From positions 1 to 11,135 of the forward strand of contig CAZQJS010000079.1 in assembly GCA_964593725.1 (NCBI GenBank): 11,135 nucleotides of DNA, written 5' to 3'. Source of the DNA: JAIOSM01 sp964593725. Lineage in GTDB: Bacteria; Desulfobacterota; Desulfobacteria; Desulfobacterales; Desulfobacteraceae. Under the pieces are notes generated by a model, which saw nothing but the letters and a program-made list of their open reading frames with translations, was not told where the DNA came from and did no database searches. Made by a program: the position numbers and the translations under genes. Positions 1-6,916 of this stretch are shown here, in pieces (position 1 is the stretch's first letter; every line of letters begins with the position of its first letter).

Positions 1-866
1 GCAGTGAACATGAGATGCCATGGCGTGGAACCAATGCCGCTGTCCACCATGGATGCGGTCATGCCGCCATTGTTCTTGTCATCATTGATCAGGGATACAA
101 CACCTGCATATGTACTGCCCGGGGGGATGGTAACATATACAGGATCATTGCCTGAGCCAACCTGGTAGGAAAAGGAGAGATCCGGGACAACAAAGGAAGG
201 GCCGTTTGTGACAAGTATCTGATTGTTTTTTGTGCTGTCCTGAACATTGGATGACAGCTTTACATAGCTTCCGTCTTCGCTGGTCGCAGCACTGGCAGTG
301 ACATAGGTTGAGGTTCCATTAATATTATCTGAATCTGCATTAATGGCATTGACAATATCCTGTATGCTTGAATTTGCAGCCAGGGTCAGGGAAATGGTCT
401 GCTGACCGTTTTCATGCTCCACAGTAAAAGTGAGCTCAGTATCCACCAGAACAGCAGGCTCTGAAAAAGTTGTCAAGGATGTAACAGGCTCTGCATACAT
501 AATTGAAGTTGATTTTTCAGCTCCTGTTGTTGCCTGCCATGCACTCTTTGAAGCAAGACGGCCAATGTCCAGGGAGTAGGATGCAACTTCAGCACCGGAC
601 TGTACCGTTGCAATGGCGACTTTCTCATCTGCAGCAGCACTTCTTTCCAGAAAATTTGATTTAAGGGAAAGAGCAAGGGAATCTGACTTCATCTTAAGTA
701 TCTTTGCATTGATAGAGTCAAATTCAGCAACCTGCTCGGTGAGCCGTGTCTTTTCACTCTTTTTTATATTAAGTGATGTTTCATCGGCCTTGCGCAGATT
801 ATCCAGCATTTTCTGGAGTTCAAAACCTGAACCCACTCCAAGGCTTGATACAGATCCCAGTGCCAT
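1..866 (-). CDS. fliD: Flagellar filament cap protein FliD (hook-associated protein 2), N-terminal part
   Basis: The reading frame is open from an ATG at 866 to the left edge, giving 288 residues with no stop, so the C-terminal part is missing. FliD caps the growing filament outside the cell and folds flagellin subunits into place. The start MALGSVSSLGVGSG followed by FELQKMLDNL matches the FliD_N opening (usually GxGSGxDxxxxxxxLxxAE). Residues about 90-110 (ASYSLDIGRLA) match the conserved end of FliD_N. Residues about 145-220 have the layout usual after FliD_N: a short beta segment, IQDIVNAIN, then ASAAT...SYVKLSSN. The start is supported by AGAGG eight bases upstream. It lies 107 bases downstream of the glycosyltransferase gene on the same strand and probably has its own sigma-28-like promoter. 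The closest alternative would be another hook-associated protein, but the N-terminus fits FliD better. Confidence 0.87.
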   Translation of the reverse strand, partial: MALGSVSSLGVGSGFELQKMLDNLRKADETSLNIKKSEKTRLTEQVAEFDSINAKILKMKSDSLALSLKSNFLERSAAADEKVAIATVQSGAEVASYSLDIGRLASKSAWQATTGAEKSTSIMYAEPVTSLTTFSEPAVLVDTELTFTVEHENGQQTISLTLAANSSIQDIVNAINADSDNINGTSTYVTASAATSEDGSYVKLSSNVQDSTKNNQILVTNGPSFVVPDLSFSYQVGSGNDPVYVTIPPGSTYAGVVSLINDDKNNGGMTASMVDSGIGSTPWHLMFT

Positions 867-930
867 GATTATTACCTCTTATATTTTATCCGGTGTAATT
901 ATTTAATATTAATACCTGTTTTAAAAGATT

Positions 931-958
931 ATATCGGTATCATTGGGACAAAACATTA
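931..958 (-). promoter_or_regulatory. Putative sigma-28 promoter for fliD
   Basis: Read on the minus strand, the 107-base gap between the glycosyltransferase stop and fliD holds TAATGTTT, 12 bases, then ACCGATAT. The sigma-28 consensus is TAAAGTTT, 11 bases, GCCGATAA, so this matches 7 of 8 and 6 of 8 positions with one extra spacer base. Initiation would be expected near 924, leaving a leader of about 58 bases before the fliD ATG. The rest of the gap is AT-rich, and I see no terminator in it. The match is imperfect, so read-through from the upstream gene could also serve fliD. Confidence 0.4.
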
Positions 959-973
959 ATAAAAAGCAGAATT

Positions 974-3862
974 TTACGGCTTTTTCAGGAGAATGTTCAG
1001 GTTTGAATAGGCTTCTCTGGCAGCTTCAAATTGTCCTGTCTCCCTGTAGCAGTCCCCGATTTTTTTCAGTAGATGGGTGTGACCCGGCAGAATTAAGAAA
1101 CTGTTTTCAAAGGCAGCAAGCGCATCTTCATACTGTCCGGACTGCACAAGTTCATCCCCCAGCTCTTCCCAGTACACAGCATAGGCATTATCCAGGGATA
1201 CAGCCTTTTTCAGGTGGGTTATACCTTTGACATAGTCATTTTCAGCAAAACAGGCATGGAAAAGTGATATATGAAAAACCGGGTTGTCCGGCATAAAGTC
1301 ACAGGCTTTTGTAAAATGTTCAACCGCATTGTTGATCTCTCCCTTATCCAGGAGCGAGATCCCTTTATAATAATGAAATTTTGCACTGTTCTCAATTCCT
1401 ATGACAGATGACAGATCAGGGCTGGATAAAAGGTCTTCCACCCAGTCATCAATCATCTCTTCAACCTCGGCAAGGGCGCCCTTTTTTTCGTGCTCTTTTA
1501 TTTGTGCCATTGATTGATCACTGCGCAGTTTAAGCTCTTTTTTTATCTGTCTGTGTCCGGGAGCGTATATCATACCCTTTAGCAAAAGTCTTCTTGCAAC
1601 TGTTTTATCATCTTTGTCAAATACCGGAGCATAGCTGACATAGGCATCTCCCTGTTTGTTACGAAATTTTTCGATATCCTTTGTAAGACCGGGGTCGGCG
1701 CTTATCGCTTTTTTAAAAAAATCTTCTGCCCTGCTGTATTCAGTGTAATGGGCGGCAATGATGCCTTTAAAAAGGTTTACTGCTGGATTGTCTGCCATGG
1801 ATGTGGATAATTTTTCAAGCCAGGGCAGGGCAAGAGCGATATTTTCTGTATCAAAATAAAGACTTATGAGCCTGAGTATCTGTGTGTCCCGGGCTTTTTT
1901 ATCTTTTTGTCCATTGATTGCAAGAAAAATTTTTCCCTCTGCCTGTAAAAAATCGATATTATCCAGAAGCGGTTTTTCAAAAAGTGGCAGGACCTCCATC
2001 CGTGTGTTATTTATGGTCTCCAGACGTTTCAGATTTTTTTTGAGCCATGGAATATAGTTTTCAGGTGAATTTTCCACAAGGTCAATGGCGTGCCTGAGCT
2101 GCTCACTTGTGCGCAGCCCGGCCATGGTTACTTCCTGCATAAGAGGCCATATATCATTGTAATTATCCAGTTTTTCGCCAAGCTTATCAAGTTTTAATAT
2201 TTTTTTCCGGCTGGAAGGGGGAAGATCGTTAAAACCCTGATACGATTCCCTGGGATTTTTCGCTTTTTGCAACATTTTTTTTAAATCTGTTAAAAGATGC
2301 TTTGTCTCCTTTAACATTTTTTTTATTTGGGAACATTTTTTTATTACTTTTTTAAGATTCTCTATGATGTGTGCCCGGAGCTCTTCTCTTTTCTTTTTAT
2401 CCGGCGGCGTGACATCTGAAACCATGTCAATCTTTTTTGTACAGAACCTGTCAATCACCTCCTGGAGAGGCATTACTTCGGTACCTCGTATGTGACATCC
2501 CCTGGCAGTTGCGTTTATATAGTATCCTTTCTCCTTTTCAATCATTGTTTCAAAATAACGTCTGTGGGCATCAAAGCCTCTGTTCGAGGGCACTTTTTCT
2601 CCATTAACCCCGTCAAGCCAGATTATATCCTTTTCATTCTTTAACACATCATTTATCAAATCCCTTGTGGGAAGTGTGGTGTCTGACGAATGACTCTTAG
2701 AATGAGAAAAAGAGAGATCCTGGCCCAGGAAGACTATGGGAGAACATCCCATCCAGATGGCTGCAAGCAGATTCAGATGGGCAACAGATGTTGCACCTGC
2801 TGTAAGTGTTTTACAACCTGCAATATCAGCCATCCATTTTTCCACAGGTTTTGCACCAAAACACCAGAACACTTTGTCTGCAGGGAAGAGTTTAGCCATT
2901 TTACAGCTGACCCAGGACATGCATATCAAAGAGACATCATGTACTTTCCTTGAAACCGTTGCAACCTTTTCATATATAAGCTCAAGTGGGTCAATGGTTG
3001 TAACATAGCCGGGCATTATATCCTTTGCAACCAGGCTTGGCAGAGCTGAATCCACAGCAAGGATAACAGCTTTTCCCAAAGCCTGTTTCAGGATATGTAT
3101 ATTTTCATCAAGGGAAGGACCTGCAGAAACTATTATGGCAGGCATATCTTTATACATGCCTGAAAGATCATCAAATACATAATTGTGATGGATGGAGCCT
3201 ATATGTTTAAGTCTGTTTGTGAAAAAATCACTGCCCATTATCATAAAAGTATTGCCTTCTATATTGGCAGAGCTGGTATAGTTGTTAATTTTCTTATAAA
3301 GGGCATCATATTTTTCATGATCAAGTGCAAATGATGGATTGTGTTTTACATGCTGGATTATTTCAAGCTGCAGTGCCTTGGTTGCAGGGGCCATCACTTC
3401 CGGAAGGGCAGGGTCATGGCCCAGGCTTAATATTACCCTTGGATCGGAAAGGAGCTGTGAGAGATCCATGACCTTTAATGCCTGAATAAAAATGCCGGGT
3501 TCCGGCTCAAATATAATAAGATGCCGCATATGGTCACGGTGCATGCACAAGGCTGTGGGACAATATCCAAGGCCCATGCCTGTCATGATAAGGGTGCCGT
3601 CAAAGTTCTCTTTTACAGTGTTTAATATATCAGCAATTTCTGCTCCGGGGTTTTCCAGAATGTGAAGAGGGATTTTTTTTCCGTTTTTATCCGGAACAAT
3701 GATATTGGGCTCACCGTTTTCTGCAATGATTATTTCGCCCTGGGGTTCCGGGGGATTTTTTTTCATGAGTTTCCAGATGTCCTGGTGGTATTGTTTCAGT
3801 TTTTTCATATTTTTTTCATAGAAATCAGGAAGCTTTGGATGTGTAATAGCGCTGTCAGGCAT
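974..3862 (-). CDS. Flagellin glycosyltransferase, MAF_flag10/DUF115 family, with C-terminal TPR domain
   Basis: This 962-residue cytoplasmic protein is of the motility-associated-factor type, which transfers nonulosonic acids from CMP-sugars to Ser/Thr of flagellin. The N-terminal domain (about 1-200) contains GMGLGY at 95-100 and FEPEP at 118-122. The DUF115/MAF_flag10 core spans about 205-390, with AGPSLDENI at 247-255, AVDSALPS at 269-276 and GQDLSFSHS at 380-388, the last matching the family's GxDL signature. A Lys-rich, coiled-coil-like linker covers about 485-535. Repeats of TPR type lie near 693-725 and in series at about 828-956 (ending in motifs such as GQYEDALAAFENSF). GGAGGAA five bases before the ATG supports the start. 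It is divergent from the flagellin and upstream of fliD, which supports a role on flagellin. DUF115 also occurs in archaeal MptE pterin kinases, but the flagellar setting argues against that role. Target and donor are inferred. Confidence 0.85.
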   Translation of the reverse strand: MPDSAITHPKLPDFYEKNMKKLKQYHQDIWKLMKKNPPEPQGEIIIAENGEPNIIVPDKNGKKIPLHILENPGAEIADILNTVKENFDGTLIMTGMGLGYCPTALCMHRDHMRHLIIFEPEPGIFIQALKVMDLSQLLSDPRVILSLGHDPALPEVMAPATKALQLEIIQHVKHNPSFALDHEKYDALYKKINNYTSSANIEGNTFMIMGSDFFTNRLKHIGSIHHNYVFDDLSGMYKDMPAIIVSAGPSLDENIHILKQALGKAVILAVDSALPSLVAKDIMPGYVTTIDPLELIYEKVATVSRKVHDVSLICMSWVSCKMAKLFPADKVFWCFGAKPVEKWMADIAGCKTLTAGATSVAHLNLLAAIWMGCSPIVFLGQDLSFSHSKSHSSDTTLPTRDLINDVLKNEKDIIWLDGVNGEKVPSNRGFDAHRRYFETMIEKEKGYYINATARGCHIRGTEVMPLQEVIDRFCTKKIDMVSDVTPPDKKKREELRAHIIENLKKVIKKCSQIKKMLKETKHLLTDLKKMLQKAKNPRESYQGFNDLPPSSRKKILKLDKLGEKLDNYNDIWPLMQEVTMAGLRTSEQLRHAIDLVENSPENYIPWLKKNLKRLETINNTRMEVLPLFEKPLLDNIDFLQAEGKIFLAINGQKDKKARDTQILRLISLYFDTENIALALPWLEKLSTSMADNPAVNLFKGIIAAHYTEYSRAEDFFKKAISADPGLTKDIEKFRNKQGDAYVSYAPVFDKDDKTVARRLLLKGMIYAPGHRQIKKELKLRSDQSMAQIKEHEKKGALAEVEEMIDDWVEDLLSSPDLSSVIGIENSAKFHYYKGISLLDKGEINNAVEHFTKACDFMPDNPVFHISLFHACFAENDYVKGITHLKKAVSLDNAYAVYWEELGDELVQSGQYEDALAAFENSFLILPGHTHLLKKIGDCYRETGQFEAAREAYSNLNILLKKP

Positions 3863-3964
3863 GCGTGTTCCTCCGTTTTGTGAGCAAAAGAATGATAAAT
3901 TTTTTTTAAGGATTTATGTTCCAATAATACCCTATATATCGTATTAAGTCTACGATTTTTTTAT

Positions 3965-3991
3965 TAAAGTTTACCCCCTGTATGCCGATAA
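3965..3991 (+). promoter_or_regulatory. Sigma-28 (FliA) promoter of the flagellin gene
   Basis: TAAAGTTT at 3965-3972 and GCCGATAA at 3984-3991 are separated by exactly 11 bases, identical to the enterobacterial sigma-28 consensus in both boxes and in spacing. It points at the flagellin and lies 138 bases before its ATG. Initiation should fall near 3998, giving a leader of about 130 bases. This places flagellin in the late flagellar class, made after hook completion. Confidence 0.93.
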
Positions 3992-4081
3992 GGGATTTTA
4001 GATATCAAACATATATTTTTCGTTGAAAGGGGGTGAAATCACAGAAATTGTTTTTTGTTATTACAGTATAGAAACTAACTT

Positions 4082-4123
4082 TCAGGGAAAGGATTCCCTT
4101 GATAAACATTATTTCATGGAGGA
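4082..4123 (+). promoter_or_regulatory. Flagellin leader hairpin and ribosome binding site with two ANGGA motifs (possible CsrA site)
   Basis: GGGAA at 4085-4089 pairs with TTCCC at 4094-4098 around the loop AGGA. The stem extends outward by an A-T pair and, past one bulged T, by TC with GA, reaching 4082-4102. AAGGA (4089-4093) presents GGA in the loop. A second ANGGA, ATGGA (4116-4120), overlaps the Shine-Dalgarno GGAGGA (4118-4123), which lies six bases before the ATG. CsrA dimers prefer ANGGA in hairpin loops, and in Bacillus they bind two such sites in the hag leader, one on the ribosome binding site, with FliW as antagonist. The sites here are 27 bases apart. The motifs and pairing are visible in the sequence; control by CsrA is inferred. 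Confidence 0.55.
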
Positions 4124-4129
4124 ATAATT

Positions 4130-6802
4130 ATGACATTAAGAATAAACACAAATATTGCGGCAATGAATGCCCACAGAAGTATGCTCAGGAATGACAATGG
4201 TCTTACCGGATCATTGGAAAAACTGTCTTCCGGACTACGCATTAACCGGGCTGCCGATGATGCATCTGGTATGGCAATTGCCGACTCATTGAGATCCCAG
4301 GGGTTAAGTCTTGGCCAGGCCATTAAAAATGCCAATGATGGTATTTCCATGGTACAGACCGCAGATGGTGCTCTGGAAGAGTCCATCAATATTGTTAACA
4401 CCATTAAAACCAAGGCTGTTCAGGCTGCCCAGGACGGACAGACCACTGAATCACGCCTTGCTATCCAGGCAGATATTAACAAACTCATGGAAGAGCTTGA
4501 TATTATTGCAAAGACAACTTCTTTCAATAACCAGAAGCTCCTTTCCGGTAATTTCACCAACAAGAAATTTCAGATAGGTGCCTATTCCGGCGAAACTGTA
4601 AATATTTCCATAGGAACCGGTGAATCAACAAAAATAGGTCATATAACCACTTCTGATCTTACTGTGGCTGGTGTGGGACTTGCCGAGCTTTCAATCTACA
4701 GTAATGTCCAGGATGCAAACTTTGATATTAATTCCGTGGATATTCAGTATGATAACACAAGGGAGAACAGTATGGGTGCCCTTGCCGATGCCATTAATAA
4801 ACTCAGTGATGTTCTCGGTATAACTGCCAATGCTTCTGTTGTTACAACCACAACCAGTAATATTAAAGCCGGCACAACAGACGATGATTTTGAAATTAAT
4901 GGTGTACACATCGGTCAATTAACTGTTCAGGAGAATGATGCCAATGGTGCACTTGTTGCATCCATAAACCAGAAAACCGATCAGCATGGTGTCTTTGCCT
5001 CTGTTGACGAGCTTGGAAAACTTACCTTGACATCTCTGGATGACAGGGCAATCCAGGTGAACCAGGACACTGCAACAACCGCAGTCCTTGGCGGTACAAC
5101 AAACATGTCAACCCTTGGTAAGATTACACTTACACAGAACGGAACAGCTGAAATAGTTGTCAATGACAGGGCAGGCGGACGGGCTGTATCACTTACTGAT
5201 AATATGCTTGCAACCGTTGGTGTGATTGATACAACCATCTCCTCAAGCCTTGCTTCAGGAACTGTGATTGAGTCTGGTTCAACCCTTGCTGCAGACAGCA
5301 CCTTGTCTGTGGGAGCAGCTTTGGTTGCAACATCCGGTAATGTGGCCACAACAGGAACAAGTATTATTGGATCTGGTTCTGTATTGCAGTCAGGTTCCAT
5401 AGTAAGTTCAGGCACAACTCTGACAGGTGTGGTTACTGTTGACTCAGGCCAGACAGTTTCCGGTACAGGTGTTCTGGGCAATGGTTCTGTGATCAATTCA
5501 GGTTCAACCGTTGGTGCAGGCACAATTCTCAATACTGCAAATACCGTAACCATCAGTGGCAATGCAAGTGGTGTTTTGGATGGTACAATATTGACAGCAG
5601 GGTCATCATTGACAGCTAGCTCGGTTATAAAAGAAGGCAGTTATATGTTAACAACTGATTATGTAGATAGTGAGTATTCAGTTTCAGGACAGACTACAGT
5701 ATCAGGAGCATATACTATTTTTACTGCAGATAAGACAGTTAGTGGTACTGCAGTATATTCCAATGGCGGTGTAACCCTTGCTTCAGGTTCTGATATCTAT
5801 TCAGGTAGTTCTTTTGAGGACAATTCAGTTATAATGAAGGATTTTGCAACTGCAGGAGACTTTACACTTAACAGTGAAACTACTCTTGGTGCAACAACCA
5901 CTCTGGTCTGCGGTTCTGAACTTGCAACCGGTACCAATATAATCGGAGATGATATTGATGTACTGCACCAGACTCTGACACTTTCAGGCGGTAATATGAC
6001 CCTTACCCAGGGTTCAACCATTGCTTCAGGAACAACATTTGGTACTGCAACACATCTTTCTGATTCATTTATTAATGCTGCTGAAATAACTGTTTCAGGC
6101 GGCAGCATGACCCTGGGACTTGGTTCTCATCTTGCATCGGGAACAATATTTGCCGAAGGGTCATCCCTTGGAGGATCCGTTACAACAGCTGCTGTGGAGC
6201 ATGTTGACGCATCCACAGATATGCTTCTTGCTGTGGGCTCCACCCTGGCAACAGGCAGCGTAATAGCAGCCGGAACCAGGTTGACCAATGATGTGATCGC
6301 AACCGATGGTAATATCTATCGTGCAAACAGTACACTTGACACTGCCATTACAACTTCAGGCGCTACTGCAATTACCCATGCAATGACCCTGGAGGGCGGT
6401 TCCAGAATTGCTGCGGGAAGTGTACTTGCTGCCAATAGTGCTGCATCGGATGTAAATGCAGTTTCAAGCACAACAGCTGCAGGTTCCTATCGTCTGTCTG
6501 ATGTTGATGTAACAAGTCAGGAGAGTGCACAGATAGCCATTGCCGTGGCATCGGCTGCATTGAAATCACTGGATAAGGTCAGGGCTGATCTTGGTTCTGT
6601 TCAGAATCAGCTTACATCCACCATATCCAATATTACTGTAACCAGAGTTAACATATTTGCAGCAGAATCTGCAATCCGTGATGTTGATTTTGCCGATGAG
6701 GCATCAAACTTCACAAAGATGCAGATACTCGCCCAGGCTGGTTCCTTTGCCATGGCCCAGGCAAATGCAAGTTCCCAGAACGTCTTAAGCTTATTACAAT
6801 AG
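4130..6802 (+). CDS. fliC: Flagellin with long Ser/Thr/Gly-rich hexad-repeat insert
   Basis: This is the major filament subunit, 890 residues against roughly 270-500 for ordinary flagellins. The N-terminal D0/D1 region (about 1-140) is classical: MTLRINTNIAAMNAHR, LEKLSSGLRINRAADDASGMAI, and the GISMVQTADGAL helix. Residues about 252-311 form a FlgIN (hook IN) motif, with DFEINGVHIG, NDANGALVASIN and GKLTLTSLDDRAIQV. Residues about 370-790 are a low-complexity, beta-solenoid-like insert with six-residue periodicity. The C-terminal D1/D0 region (about 795-890) has AIRDVDFADEASNFTKMQIL and ends NVLSLLQ, as in canonical flagellins. It is secreted by the flagellar type III apparatus, so the absence of a signal peptide is expected. 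GGAGGA six bases upstream fixes the start, and a terminator directly follows, so it is transcribed alone. The Ser/Thr-rich insert is the likely target of the adjacent glycosyltransferase. It has one cysteine, C594, uncommon in flagellins. Confidence 0.96.
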   Translation: MTLRINTNIAAMNAHRSMLRNDNGLTGSLEKLSSGLRINRAADDASGMAIADSLRSQGLSLGQAIKNANDGISMVQTADGALEESINIVNTIKTKAVQAAQDGQTTESRLAIQADINKLMEELDIIAKTTSFNNQKLLSGNFTNKKFQIGAYSGETVNISIGTGESTKIGHITTSDLTVAGVGLAELSIYSNVQDANFDINSVDIQYDNTRENSMGALADAINKLSDVLGITANASVVTTTTSNIKAGTTDDDFEINGVHIGQLTVQENDANGALVASINQKTDQHGVFASVDELGKLTLTSLDDRAIQVNQDTATTAVLGGTTNMSTLGKITLTQNGTAEIVVNDRAGGRAVSLTDNMLATVGVIDTTISSSLASGTVIESGSTLAADSTLSVGAALVATSGNVATTGTSIIGSGSVLQSGSIVSSGTTLTGVVTVDSGQTVSGTGVLGNGSVINSGSTVGAGTILNTANTVTISGNASGVLDGTILTAGSSLTASSVIKEGSYMLTTDYVDSEYSVSGQTTVSGAYTIFTADKTVSGTAVYSNGGVTLASGSDIYSGSSFEDNSVIMKDFATAGDFTLNSETTLGATTTLVCGSELATGTNIIGDDIDVLHQTLTLSGGNMTLTQGSTIASGTTFGTATHLSDSFINAAEITVSGGSMTLGLGSHLASGTIFAEGSSLGGSVTTAAVEHVDASTDMLLAVGSTLATGSVIAAGTRLTNDVIATDGNIYRANSTLDTAITTSGATAITHAMTLEGGSRIAAGSVLAANSAASDVNAVSSTTAAGSYRLSDVDVTSQESAQIAIAVASAALKSLDKVRADLGSVQNQLTSTISNITVTRVNIFAAESAIRDVDFADEASNFTKMQILAQAGSFAMAQANASSQNVLSLLQ
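5249..6427 (+). repeat. Hexapeptide-periodic repeat region inside the flagellin gene (residues 374-766)
   Basis: At protein level an aliphatic residue recurs every six positions, with small or hydroxyl residues between, in the form G-[ST]-x-[LIV]-x-x. Runs in constant register are residues 374-398 (5 of 5), 413-473 (11 of 11), 482-548 (11 of 12, Thr at 536) and 550-616 (10 of 12, exceptions 574 and 610). Shorter runs follow at 625-643, 662-680, 700-718 and 754-766. From about residue 615 a larger unit of about 37-38 residues, of the form GGxMTLxxGSxLASGT, overlies the hexads. The DNA itself is diverged, so these are old protein-level repeats and not recent tandem DNA duplications. The hexad resembles left-handed beta-helix repeats; that fold is an inference. 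Confidence 0.8.
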
Positions 6803-6848
6803 ATTTGATAAGCATATGGGAAGTTAATTCGTAAACTTCTGAATCAAA

Positions 6849-6884
6849 GGGCAGCAGCCATCCTGGCTGCTGCCCATTTTTTTT
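6849..6884 (+). terminator. Intrinsic terminator after the flagellin gene
   Basis: GGGCAGCAGCCA (6849-6860) pairs perfectly with TGGCTGCTGCCC (6864-6875) around the loop TCC. After one A comes a run of eight T (6877-6884). This is a textbook Rho-independent terminator, 46 bases after the flagellin stop, and it separates the flagellin transcript from the sugar operon. Confidence 0.96.
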
Positions 6885-6886
6885 CC

Positions 6887-6916
6887 TTGACTTATTTCAA
6901 AATAACAGCATATAAT
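6887..6916 (+). promoter_or_regulatory. Sigma-70-type promoter of the nonulosonic acid operon
   Basis: TTGACT at 6887-6892 (5 of 6 to TTGACA) and TATAAT at 6911-6916 (perfect) are 18 bases apart. The promoter begins three bases after the terminator's T run. Initiation is expected near 6923, about 55 bases before the radical SAM start. I see no sigma-28 boxes here, so the sugar genes appear to be under housekeeping control, unlike the flagellin. Confidence 0.75.

Noticed and set aside
974..3862. Annotation as an archaeal-type 6-hydroxymethyl-7,8-dihydropterin pyrophosphokinase (MptE-like)
   Set aside because: DUF115 is shared with MptE, but the length, TPR tail and placement between flagellin and fliD point to flagellin glycosylation.
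3863..4129. Sigma-54 promoter or a clear promoter for the divergent glycosyltransferase gene
   Set aside because: No TGGCAC-N5-TTGC pattern seen on either strand; a minus-strand sigma-28-like pair around 3936-3962 matches only about 5 of 8 in each box.
4981..5562. 193-codon open frame antisense to the flagellin insert, with Pro/Val/Glu-rich product
   Set aside because: It mirrors the low-complexity flagellin codons, has no ribosome binding site that I can see, and the plus strand is clearly coding.
5797..6108. 103-codon antisense open frame in the flagellin insert
   Set aside because: Same reason: a composition-driven shadow of the Ser/Thr repeats.
5249..6427. Flagellin repeat region as CRISPR or tandem DNA repeat
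   Set aside because: Repeats are short protein hexads with diverged DNA; there are no conserved DNA repeats with unique spacers.
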